DNA from: UBA1479 sp040216635
GTDB lineage: Bacteria; Pseudomonadota; Alphaproteobacteria; Rhodospirillales; Casp-alpha2
Reading direction: 5' to 3'
NCBI GenBank assembly: GCA_040216635.1
Contig: JAVJOU010000016.1
Location: 62,001-126,000, forward strand
DNA length: 64,000 nt
This document shows positions 7,954 to 17,038 of the stretch, in pieces. Below the pieces are notes generated by a model, which was given only the letters and a program-made list of their open reading frames with translations, was not told where the DNA came from and made no database searches. Position numbers and translations under genes: made by a program. How positions within the stretch are numbered: the stretch's first letter is position 1; each line of letters starts with the position of its first letter.

Positions 7954-10586
7954 GTGCCTGCTCCGCTTCCCGGTCTTCCTCCGCGAAGCGCCAGCAGGGC
8001 CGGCAACAGGACGAGCGTACACATGAGCGTCAAGGCAATGGCGATGGTCAAAAGACCCCCCATGCTGGCCGTGCCCGGATGGCCCGACAAGGCGATCGCC
8101 CCGAACGACCCGATCGTGGTCAGCGCACTGAACAACACCGCCCGAGGTGTCGAGGTCTCGAACGCGTTACCCGGCGCCGCACCGCCCGCATCCAATCGCT
8201 CCTGACGATCACGCAGAACCAAGTGAATCCCGCTGGCCACACCCAAGCCGAACAATAACGGCAACACAATGATGTTGGCGAAATTGAACGGCACATCGAA
8301 CAGCACCGAACACATAACGGTCAGCACCGCGGCCAACGTCAACGGCATGAACACGAACAGGACATCGTCCCATCGGCGCAGCAATAGGCCAAGCAGGATC
8401 AGGATCGCCGATATGGCGATGGCGCCCGCTTCGATGAAAGCCGACAACACGGCCTGCCCCGCTTCGAAGATGGTCACCGGTGCACCGGAAACGTCGGGCG
8501 CCACGCTCCGAACCGCCGCAACGAACCCTGCAACCGCCGCCGGATCACGCAGGTCTTCCTGCGGCAACACGTCAAGTCTGGCCTGTCCGTTCTGGGCCAC
8601 GTAGCGCCGAAGCAGGGTGTCGGGCAGATCATCAAGGGCATAGGGTTCCGGGCTCATGGTATCGCGAAGCTGCGTGACCGCATCGGGGAAAACGGCAAGC
8701 AATCCCTTCTCCAGCCCCGGCAGAGCCTTGTCGTTCATACCGGCAAGAACAACGGAAAACCGTTTGGCCGCGTTGCTCAGTTCAGGGCCTGCTTCATTAC
8801 TCAGCACTTTGTCCAATGCCCGCGACAGGGTTTGCGCGGCAACTCGACGGCGTTCCGGGGCGCTGTCGCCCATGGCTGGTTTACCGGGCAACGACGGCAG
8901 CATGAACAGCGCCAAATCTTGAACGATCTCGGTTTTTTCATCCTGATTGTCGGGCACGAAACTGTGGATCGACGCCACGCCGGCGACCTCAGGCAACGCC
9001 GTCAGCGTCTCGGCCAATTCACGCGCGGCTGCCACGTTATCCGCAAGCACCGTGGCGCTATAGGTCGTTGCCCCCTTTCCCGCCGCCAATTCATGGACCA
9101 CGGCGACGGATTCCATCTGCCGGTCTTTTAGGTTCAAAGGATCGAAATCGAACCGCGCTTGGGGGGCAAACATCAATCCCACGATTACCGCGACCGCCGC
9201 CCCGATCAACACCCGTCTGGGATGGTTCTGCAGCGCCGACCGGGCCCCGGCCGCCCAAACAGCCCCTTCCCCATGTCCGGGTTTTGCCGGCATTAAGGAC
9301 AACATGGCCGGCAAAACGGTCAGGTTCGCCGCCAGCGCGATGAACATGCCGGATCCTGCAATCAACCCCAATTCCGCCAAGCCGACGTAATCGGTCGGCA
9401 GGAACGAATAGAACGCGATGGCGGCCGCCACGGCACAAAGCGTCAGCCCACCGCCGCCTTTCGCCGCCGTGGCTTCCAACGCCGCGCCGTTGTCCATACC
9501 CGCCGCCCGGTGTTCGCGATACCGAAGGGAGAAATGGATTCCAAAATCGACGCTTAACCCGATGAACAACACTGCGAAAGCAACGGAAATCAAATTAAGG
9601 GTGCCAAGCGCCCAAATGGCGAATCCCGCCGTCCAGACCAACCCCAGAACCAACGTCGCCAAGACGGCCAGAACCAACTGCGGCGACCGTAATCCGGCGA
9701 TCAGCAACCCGAACACCAGGATGAAGGAAATAATCCCGGCAAGGCCCATCCCGCGTTCGACACTTTTCAATTCGTCCTGCTGTAAGGCGACAGAACCCGA
9801 GACCCGCATGCGGACAGCCCCCGTTCCATCCAACTGCAATTCCCGCCGCATCTGCTGCAGAGCCTTGATGGATTTTCCCGCCGGTTGCAGAGAGCCGAAA
9901 TCAAGCGGCGGCTTCAACACGATAAACCGTTGCGCCGCGCCGCTGTCCTTGCCGGACAAAAGCCGCCGCCATGACAAGATCGCATCTTCGCCGGCCAGCC
10001 GCCGCTCGCCGATGTCGGCGAGCATGTCCAGCACCTTGGCCAAGGCAACCGGCGGTGCCTTACCCGCCAATTGCTGTTCAATCCCCTTGCGCAGAAGGTC
10101 GAACAGCGTCGCCAGGCTGGGGTCGCCCCACAGACTGGCCAGGAACGGCTGGGCTTCGGCAAGACGCCCGGTCAGGTCTTCAAGCTCCGCCACACTTAGA
10201 AATAGCAGGCCGTTCTTTTGAAGAAACGGATCGCCTTCAGGATCGAACAGAGCACCAAACGTATTCGGTTGCGCCTTGATCCGCACCGTCACCTGGCGCG
10301 CGGCGCGGTCGACAAGTTCAGGCACGTCCCCGTCAAGAACCACCAGCAGGTTATCGCTCAACTGGGGAAACAGGCGGTTGACCGCACGGTTGTGCTGCCG
10401 GAACGGCAGTTCGGCGGACAACATATCCGTGGTGTCCGTATTGATCGCAAGATTCCGCGCCAGATATGCGACCGTCAGCCCAGCCCCCAAGATAGAAAGA
10501 ATGACCACCGCCCAGGCACCGCGCCGGACCAGACCGACCCAGGTTCGGAAAGCGTCTTGAAGAAATGCACGCCCCGGCCCGCTCAT
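7950..10586 (-). CDS. hpnN: HpnN, RND/MMPL-family hopanoid transporter
   Basis: 878 residues. The architecture is that of an RND-type MMPL exporter. One transmembrane helix comes near the N-terminus and a large periplasmic loop follows. Then come a helix bundle (IISFILVFGLLIAGLRSPQLVLAVL, FAVLFIGLSVDFGIHFSLRYREHRA), a second periplasmic loop and a second bundle (ANIIVLPLLFGLGVASGIHLVLRDRQE). HpnN moves hopanoids from the inner to the outer membrane. The chosen ATG overlaps the stop of the CDP-alcohol phosphotransferase gene as ATGA, and its own stop overlaps hpnL in the same way, so all three are translationally coupled. Confidence 0.92.
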   Translation of the reverse strand: MSGPGRAFLQDAFRTWVGLVRRGAWAVVILSILGAGLTVAYLARNLAINTDTTDMLSAELPFRQHNRAVNRLFPQLSDNLLVVLDGDVPELVDRAARQVTVRIKAQPNTFGALFDPEGDPFLQKNGLLFLSVAELEDLTGRLAEAQPFLASLWGDPSLATLFDLLRKGIEQQLAGKAPPVALAKVLDMLADIGERRLAGEDAILSWRRLLSGKDSGAAQRFIVLKPPLDFGSLQPAGKSIKALQQMRRELQLDGTGAVRMRVSGSVALQQDELKSVERGMGLAGIISFILVFGLLIAGLRSPQLVLAVLATLVLGLVWTAGFAIWALGTLNLISVAFAVLFIGLSVDFGIHFSLRYREHRAAGMDNGAALEATAAKGGGGLTLCAVAAAIAFYSFLPTDYVGLAELGLIAGSGMFIALAANLTVLPAMLSLMPAKPGHGEGAVWAAGARSALQNHPRRVLIGAAVAVIVGLMFAPQARFDFDPLNLKDRQMESVAVVHELAAGKGATTYSATVLADNVAAARELAETLTALPEVAGVASIHSFVPDNQDEKTEIVQDLALFMLPSLPGKPAMGDSAPERRRVAAQTLSRALDKVLSNEAGPELSNAAKRFSVVLAGMNDKALPGLEKGLLAVFPDAVTQLRDTMSPEPYALDDLPDTLLRRYVAQNGQARLDVLPQEDLRDPAAVAGFVAAVRSVAPDVSGAPVTIFEAGQAVLSAFIEAGAIAISAILILLGLLLRRWDDVLFVFMPLTLAAVLTVMCSVLFDVPFNFANIIVLPLLFGLGVASGIHLVLRDRQERLDAGGAAPGNAFETSTPRAVLFSALTTIGSFGAIALSGHPGTASMGGLLTIAIALTLMCTLVLLPALLALRGGRPGSGAGT

Positions 10587-11329
10587 CCCTCTTGCTTTCC
10601 ATCCCGGGCCAGGGCATGGCGGCGTGCCCGGTATTTGAACAGCCAGTGAACGGCAAACAAAAAGGCGAACCCGGGCGCACCGATCGCGGCGACCAACAAC
10701 AAGGGTTCCTGATACCCCAGCAGTACGCAAATCGGCACGGCCAGGATGGCATCGTCCGGATCAACCCCCATGAACGACCCCAGTTCGGCACTACGCGCAC
10801 CGGCCAAGCTTTCCATACGCATGACCAGCCACAGGATTAACGTCACGGACGCCCCGGCAAGAACGCCTATGGGAATGGCCATCAGCCCCCATTCGCTTTC
10901 CCGCAACCCAATTCCCAGGCCGACGAAAATCGTCGCATTGCAGGTCGCATCCGCGATCAGATCAAATTTATGCCCGGCGGCACTGGTCTGGCCTGACAGG
11001 CGGGCGTAATCGCCATCCCCCCGATCCAGAATCATGGAAAGGATGAACAGGATTGCCCCCCAATCCCAGGCCGACAGCCCCCACCATGGCAGGTTCAATA
11101 CCGGTGCCGGTCCAATGGCAAAAGCCACCGCCGCGGCCACGCCCGTGGCAAGGCGCACGACAGTCACCTGACTGGGGGTGACCTTCGTGCCCATCAGGGG
11201 TTTGGTCACGGTCAGGCGCGCGACCTTATGGATCCAAGTATTGTGACTAATGATCTTGCCTCCGGCTGCAGGCAGGTCTACACGATAGCCCGGAAGATCA
11301 AGAAAATTGCGGCAAAAGGCAACCAGCAT
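10583..11329 (-). CDS. CDP-alcohol phosphatidyltransferase family protein
   Basis: 248 residues, several transmembrane helices. The complete CDP-alcohol phosphotransferase motif D-x2-DG-x2-AR-x8-G-x3-D-x3-D runs from Asp102 to Asp127 (DRGDGDYAR...HKFDLIAD). Such enzymes move a phospho-alcohol from a CDP-alcohol to a second alcohol, making phospholipids or inositol phosphodiesters. The segment TPSQVTVVRLATG before the motif is also typical. It is coupled by ATGA to hpnN. The start (ATG 11329, GTG at 11332) is only 22 bases from the divergent PhyH gene. The substrates are unknown; the nearby nucleotidyltransferase may supply the CDP-alcohol. Confidence 0.88.
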   Translation of the reverse strand: MLVAFCRNFLDLPGYRVDLPAAGGKIISHNTWIHKVARLTVTKPLMGTKVTPSQVTVVRLATGVAAAVAFAIGPAPVLNLPWWGLSAWDWGAILFILSMILDRGDGDYARLSGQTSAAGHKFDLIADATCNATIFVGLGIGLRESEWGLMAIPIGVLAGASVTLILWLVMRMESLAGARSAELGSFMGVDPDDAILAVPICVLLGYQEPLLLVAAIGAPGFAFLFAVHWLFKYRARRHALARDGKQEG

Positions 11330-11351
11330 CACCGTCGCGGTTGAAGAATTT

Positions 11352-12110
11352 ATGCTGAAAACACCTGTTCTTACCGACGCACATATCCAGCAATTCGCCG
11401 ATGATGGGTATCTGGTCCTGCGTCAGGGATTTTCGGCCGGGGAAATGATGCGAATCAAAACCTGGACCGAAGATGTCCTGGCCCTGCCAGAAATTTCGGG
11501 CCGCCATTGGGTCTTCCACGAACAAAGCCGCCAGACACCCGGCGAACAACTGGTCAGCCGGATCGAAAGGATTTCACCCTTTCATGACGGGTTCGGTGCG
11601 TTGACCGAAGCCCTGCGCGGCCCGGTCGGCCAATTGCTGGGCGAGGAGGCCGCTTTGTTCAAGGAAAAGATCAACTTCAAGATGCCGGGCGGTGATGGTT
11701 TCAAGCCGCACCAGGATTCCCAAGCGGGATGGGACACCTATACGGATTTCTTCATTTCGGCCCTCGTCTCGATCGATGCCGCAACTGAAGAAAACGGCTG
11801 CCTGCAATTGGTGCGCGGCCATCACAAAAACGGCATGTTCCAATCATGGGAGCCCATGACCGATGCGGACATGGACGGGATGGATTTCCAGCCCGTACCG
11901 ACGGCCCCCGGCGATATCGTGTTCTTCGACAGTTTCGCCCCCCATGCGTCGGAGCCCAACATGAGCGACAAAATCCGGCGCATATATTATGCGACCTACA
12001 ACCGAGCATCCGCCGGCTCATTCATGGACCGATATTACGCGGACAAGCATAAGAACTACCCGCCGGACATCGACCGAGATCCGTCGAAGCAATACGTTTT
12101 CCGAGTTTAA
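11352..12110 (+). CDS. PhyH (phytanoyl-CoA dioxygenase) family oxygenase
   Basis: 252 residues. An Fe(II)/2-oxoglutarate dioxygenase of the PhyH family: the metal triad is seen as His120 and Asp122 (KPHQDSQAGW) with His198 (DSFAPHAS), and an Arg-Arg pair follows (IRRIYYATYN) that would hold 2-oxoglutarate. Family members hydroxylate acyl chains, small metabolites or 2-aminoethylphosphonate (PhnY*). The gene is divergent from the CDP-alcohol phosphotransferase with only 22 bases between starts, and convergent with the nucleotidyltransferase. Its place inside the hopanoid locus suggests lipid or head-group hydroxylation, but the substrate is not shown by the sequence. Confidence 0.85.
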   Translation: MLKTPVLTDAHIQQFADDGYLVLRQGFSAGEMMRIKTWTEDVLALPEISGRHWVFHEQSRQTPGEQLVSRIERISPFHDGFGALTEALRGPVGQLLGEEAALFKEKINFKMPGGDGFKPHQDSQAGWDTYTDFFISALVSIDAATEENGCLQLVRGHHKNGMFQSWEPMTDADMDGMDFQPVPTAPGDIVFFDSFAPHASEPNMSDKIRRIYYATYNRASAGSFMDRYYADKHKNYPPDIDRDPSKQYVFRV

Positions 12111-12137
12111 TGGAAGGCAAGCAGGCTTGAGCGCGGG

Positions 12138-12920
12138 TTACTCGGCGGCATCGCCGACCCGTTCCCCCATGGGCCGATATGCCGCGATCTTGGCGCGGAT
12201 TTCATTTTGCGCACGTTCCCGATCTTCCGGAAAATCGATCTCGATCCACGGAATGCCGGTGACATCCTCATAGCCGAAGATGCCGGGCTCGGACGCCTTG
12301 AGGACATCACAGAACGCATCCTCATAGACATATCCGGGCATATCACCCTGGGCCAATTCATCGGCCCGGTCAGCGACACGCCGGGCGATGTCCGGCGCCA
12401 TGGTCAGGAACCCCGGCCATTCACCGATCAGGTCATGCGGCTCAGAAACCTTCTTCCCGAAATCGACAATCTGATTATCACGTACGCAGGTCTTGACCGG
12501 TTCTTCCCCCGGCACGAAATTCCGGTCCAGGATGATGCAGGTTTCATGGCCGCTGGAAATCAAGGCCTTCAAAAGATCGTCGTGGTAGTAGACGTCCGCA
12601 TCCATGAACAGAACCCGCGAGCCGGCGCGCAGAACCTCGCCCGCACGGGCCAGCGACAGAATGGGGCTTTCCTCGAACCGCGGATTGAACAATGTCCGGG
12701 CGAACCCCGCAGGGGCGACCCGCGCCAGTTCATCCTCGATCATTTCCTTGCGGTGGCCGACAACGACGGTCAGGTCCTCGACGCCCAAGGACGTGAGAAC
12801 CTCGATATGTCGGGCCAGAAGGGTTCGCCCGTCAAATTCAAGTAGAGCTTTCGGCGGCTCGAAATTATCGCCCCCGTAAAGGCGCCGGCCGACGCCGGCG
12901 GCAAGCATGACTGCTCTCAT
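12138..12920 (-). CDS. Nucleotidyltransferase, phosphocholine/aminophosphonate cytidylyltransferase-like
   Basis: 260 residues from the ATG at 12920. The N-terminus carries the NTP-transferase signature (MRAVMLAAGVGRRL...PPKALLEF), with a metal-binding MDADVYYHDD strand in the middle and EIDFPEDRERA near the end. Close families are LicC-like phosphocholine cytidylyltransferases, the PntC 2-aminoethylphosphonate cytidylyltransferase and the inositol-phosphate cytidylyltransferase paired with DIPP synthase. All of them make a CDP-alcohol that a CDP-alcohol phosphotransferase then uses, and just such a gene lies 0.8 kb away. The exact substrate cannot be read from the sequence. Confidence 0.8.
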   Translation of the reverse strand: MRAVMLAAGVGRRLYGGDNFEPPKALLEFDGRTLLARHIEVLTSLGVEDLTVVVGHRKEMIEDELARVAPAGFARTLFNPRFEESPILSLARAGEVLRAGSRVLFMDADVYYHDDLLKALISSGHETCIILDRNFVPGEEPVKTCVRDNQIVDFGKKVSEPHDLIGEWPGFLTMAPDIARRVADRADELAQGDMPGYVYEDAFCDVLKASEPGIFGYEDVTGIPWIEIDFPEDRERAQNEIRAKIAAYRPMGERVGDAAE

Positions 12921-13046
12921 TTGTCGATAACATCCGCTTACAATTCGCCTGCGCAATAGGTGCGCATATGACATATCAATGTCAATAATCTGTCGTGTGA
13001 TTGAAACATCCAGCGGATGAGTGACGCAGGCGTAAGCAGAAGACGT

Positions 13047-14051
13047 TTATTGAATGTAGCCGTTGGTGCGGAACCATTCGACCGCATCAGCCAGGGCATC
13101 CCGCGCCGGGCGGGGAGCATATCCAAGCTCTTTTGCGGCCTTGTTCCAGCGGAAAAACATCTTCTTTTTCGCCATCCGCACCGAATCGGGAGCGACCATG
13201 GGTTCCGTTCCGCCGGTCATCCGGCACCAGGCTTCCGAGACATAGGCAATGGGCATGATCAGGCCTGTTGGAACCCCGAACAGCGGCGGCCGTCCGCCCG
13301 TCAATTCGGCAATAACGCCCAGGATATCGCTGAGCCCCATGTTCTCCCCGCCCAGCACGTAACGTTCCCCGATCCGCCCTTTGGCGAAGGCCAGCAGGTG
13401 TCCCTCGGCAACATCATCCACATGGGCCACGTTCAGCCCCGTATCCACGTAGATGGGCATCTTGCCCCGTGCTGCATCGACCACGACCCGCCCTGTCGGC
13501 GTCGGCTTGACGTCGCGCGGGCCGATCGGCGTGGATGGGTTGACGATCACCACCGGCCAGCCTTCGGCCGCCGTCAGTTCCCGCACCCGTTCTTCGGCCT
13601 TGAACTTGGACTGCTTGTAGGGCCCGATCATGTCCGCATAGGTCACGGCTGTGTCCTCGTCACCGGGCGTGCCGTCCCCCGGATTGCCCAGCACGGCAAC
13701 CGACGAGGTATAAACAATACGTTCCGCACCGGCCTCCGCCGCAGCACGGATGATCGCGGCGGATCCATCCACGTTGGCGCGGAACATGGCAGCCGGATCA
13801 CGTGTCCAAATACGGTAATCCGCCGCGACATGGTAAAGCGCGCGGCATCCTTGGACCGCCGGCGCCAGGGTTTCCGGAGCCAACAGATCACCTTCGACGA
13901 CATCGACGTCCAGGCCGGTGATGTTGCGTCGGTCGCTGCCGGGGCGCATGAGCACGCGCACGGCCTCGCCTTTTTCCAACAGCCTGCGGACCACGGCGGC
14001 GCCGACGAACCCACTGGCGCCCGTCACAAGATTGGGAGAACCATTTGTCAT
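13047..14051 (-). CDS. hpnA: HpnA, hopanoid-associated sugar epimerase/dehydratase
   Basis: 334 residues, an extended short-chain dehydrogenase of the NAD-dependent epimerase family. The nucleotide-binding TGASGFVG is at residues 10-17 and the YxxxK catalytic pair is Tyr145/Lys149 (GPYKQSKF). VIVNPSTPIGPRDVKPTPTGR and the C-terminal GYAPRPARDAL segment are typical of the hopanoid-associated group. HpnA probably modifies a sugar for hopanoid head groups; its reaction is not firmly established. It starts 160 bases from divergent ispH, and the nucleotidyltransferase is the next gene downstream on the same strand. Confidence 0.92.
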   Translation of the reverse strand: MTNGSPNLVTGASGFVGAAVVRRLLEKGEAVRVLMRPGSDRRNITGLDVDVVEGDLLAPETLAPAVQGCRALYHVAADYRIWTRDPAAMFRANVDGSAAIIRAAAEAGAERIVYTSSVAVLGNPGDGTPGDEDTAVTYADMIGPYKQSKFKAEERVRELTAAEGWPVVIVNPSTPIGPRDVKPTPTGRVVVDAARGKMPIYVDTGLNVAHVDDVAEGHLLAFAKGRIGERYVLGGENMGLSDILGVIAELTGGRPPLFGVPTGLIMPIAYVSEAWCRMTGGTEPMVAPDSVRMAKKKMFFRWNKAAKELGYAPRPARDALADAVEWFRTNGYIQ

Positions 14052-14220
14052 GGCGGGGATTTAGGCCCCATAAATGTCACAATTTCCAGGGCAAATTGCC
14101 CTCAAGCACACACTTGGCCCTTAACAACCGGCGGCCCCGCCCCCATGTTCCGTGAATTGCCTGTTTGCACTGCAATATCCTAAGGTTTACAAGGGACCCC
14201 TTCAGGATTAAGTGATCGCG

Positions 14221-15180
14221 ATGACCAAAAGCATGAAAATTCTACTCGCCAGTCCGCGCGGTTTCTGCGCCGGTGTCGAACGTGCCATCGAAATCGTCGA
14301 ACGGGCCCTGGAAATCCACGGCCCGCCCGTCTATGTGCGCCACGAGATCGTGCATAATAAGCACGTCGTTGAATCGCTGCGCGCCAAGGGTGCGGTGTTC
14401 GTCGAGGAAGTGGATGATGTGCCCGACGGCGCCGTCACCATCTTTTCCGCCCATGGCGTCGCCGAAAAGGTCGAGATCGAAGCCAATGACCGTGGCCTGC
14501 CCGTGATCGACGCAACCTGCCCGCTGGTATCAAAGGTCCATAAAGAGGGTCAGAACCATGCCAGCAAGGGCCGCGAAGTCATTCTGATCGGTCATGCCGG
14601 ACACCCGGAAGTCGAAGGTACTCAGGGACGTATCCCGGGCGGCGTGCTGCTGGTTCAAACACCGGAAGACGTGGCGGCACTCACCGTCAAGGACCCGAAT
14701 GCTCTGTCCTACGTCACGCAGACGACGCTCAGCGTCGATGAGACCCGCGATACCATCAACGCCCTCAAGGAACGCTTTCCGACCATTGAGGGCCCCGACG
14801 TGAAAGACATCTGCTACGCCACGCAAAACCGCCAGCAGGCCGTACGCGACATGTGCGACAAAGTCGATCTGCTGCTCGTGGTCGGCGCCAAAAATTCTTC
14901 GAATTCCAACCGACTGCGCGAAATCGGTGCGGAAATCGGCGTGCCGTCATACCTGATCGACGATGCCAGTATGCTCGACCCGTCTTGGTTAGACGATGTC
15001 GAGACAGTCGGCATTACGGCCGGGGCCTCAGCCCCCGAAGAATTGGTTCAGGAATTGATCCGCCGTCTGGGCGACTTCGGGGAAACCCGGGTTGAAGCGC
15101 TCACCGGGGTCGAAGAAAACATCGTATTCAAGCTGCCCAAGGAATTGAAACCGGGCGGCTTTGCAGCAACGGACGCTTAA
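14221..15180 (+). CDS. ispH: 4-hydroxy-3-methylbut-2-enyl diphosphate reductase IspH (LytB)
   Basis: 319 residues from the ATG at 14221 (a GTG at 14212 would add three). The 4Fe-4S cysteines are seen in ASPRGFCAGV, IDATCPLVSKVHKE and KDICYATQNRQQA, with the usual HNKHVVE, SAHGV and GHAGHPEVEGT motifs. IspH makes isopentenyl and dimethylallyl diphosphate in the last step of the MEP pathway. It sits five bases upstream of hpnH and so is probably co-transcribed with hopanoid synthesis, supplying the isoprenoid precursors. Confidence 0.97.
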   Translation: MTKSMKILLASPRGFCAGVERAIEIVERALEIHGPPVYVRHEIVHNKHVVESLRAKGAVFVEEVDDVPDGAVTIFSAHGVAEKVEIEANDRGLPVIDATCPLVSKVHKEGQNHASKGREVILIGHAGHPEVEGTQGRIPGGVLLVQTPEDVAALTVKDPNALSYVTQTTLSVDETRDTINALKERFPTIEGPDVKDICYATQNRQQAVRDMCDKVDLLLVVGAKNSSNSNRLREIGAEIGVPSYLIDDASMLDPSWLDDVETVGITAGASAPEELVQELIRRLGDFGETRVEALTGVEENIVFKLPKELKPGGFAATDA

Positions 15181-15185
15181 AACTC

Positions 15186-16337
<1,152 letters not shown>

Positions 16338-16338
16338 A

Positions 16339-17025
16339 TCAGCCGAAGGCAAGGCCCGGACCGAGACGCCCCGCCACGCGGCGCAGGACTTTCAAAGCCC
16401 GCGTACTGCCCCGCCCCAGCGTCAGTAATTTCCCGATATCGCCCGGATGACGGGCCAGATTCTTCAGCAGACGCACGCCGTCCGTGCCGCCCGTGGCGGA
16501 AACGATTTCGTCCGTCCATTCCGGTAATTGTGTGCCGGCCGTATCGGAAACAGCGCGAATGACGGCAAACGGCCGCCCGGCCTTACGCGCAGCCTGGCCA
16601 ACCGCATAGCTTTCCATATCGACGGCATCCGCGCCCGTATTGGCGCGCAGCACGGATTTGCGCCGGGGCCCGGCAACGATTGTTGTCGAATGCGCCAAGG
16701 TCGCTTCCTTGCGCGCGACCTCATCCCCCAGGGCCTGCTCTAGGCGCCCGGTCCAATCCGGATCACAGGTCAGGCTTTTGCCCCCGGCGGCAATGATGCG
16801 CGCGGGAACGATCAGGTCCCCGGCTTTCAGTGCCGGGTCAAGACCGCCGCAAAGCCCGAAGCTCAAAACACCCAAAGCACCCTTGGCGAACATTTCCGCC
16901 GCCAGTTCACGCGCGCGTTCGGGATCGGCACCGGCCGTGCCGATCATCAGGTCGTCATTATCCGCAATGTCGGAAAGACACGCCGCCTCGCGAAGTACAC
17001 CGGTAATGATGCCGATCGGGGCCAT
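16339..17025 (-). CDS. hpnG: HpnG, hopanoid-associated nucleoside phosphorylase
   Basis: 228 residues of the MTA/SAH nucleosidase-PNP fold (GIITGVLREAACL, LSFGLCGGLDPALKAGDLIVP, DMESYAVGQAA, VIRAVSDTA). HpnG removes adenine from adenosylhopane to give phosphoribosylhopane, directly after HpnH. It is the last gene of the hpnM-C-B-D-E-F-G unit, 13 bases after hpnF. Confidence 0.93.
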   Translation of the reverse strand: MAPIGIITGVLREAACLSDIADNDDLMIGTAGADPERARELAAEMFAKGALGVLSFGLCGGLDPALKAGDLIVPARIIAAGGKSLTCDPDWTGRLEQALGDEVARKEATLAHSTTIVAGPRRKSVLRANTGADAVDMESYAVGQAARKAGRPFAVIRAVSDTAGTQLPEWTDEIVSATGGTDGVRLLKNLARHPGDIGKLLTLGRGSTRALKVLRRVAGRLGPGLAFG

Positions 17026-17038
17026 CGCTTCGGGCCGG

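Noticed and set aside
13017..14183. Long plus-strand open frame of 388 codons
   Set aside because: It lies wholly on the other strand of hpnA, whose Rossmann and YxxxK motifs are certain. High GC makes such antisense frames common.
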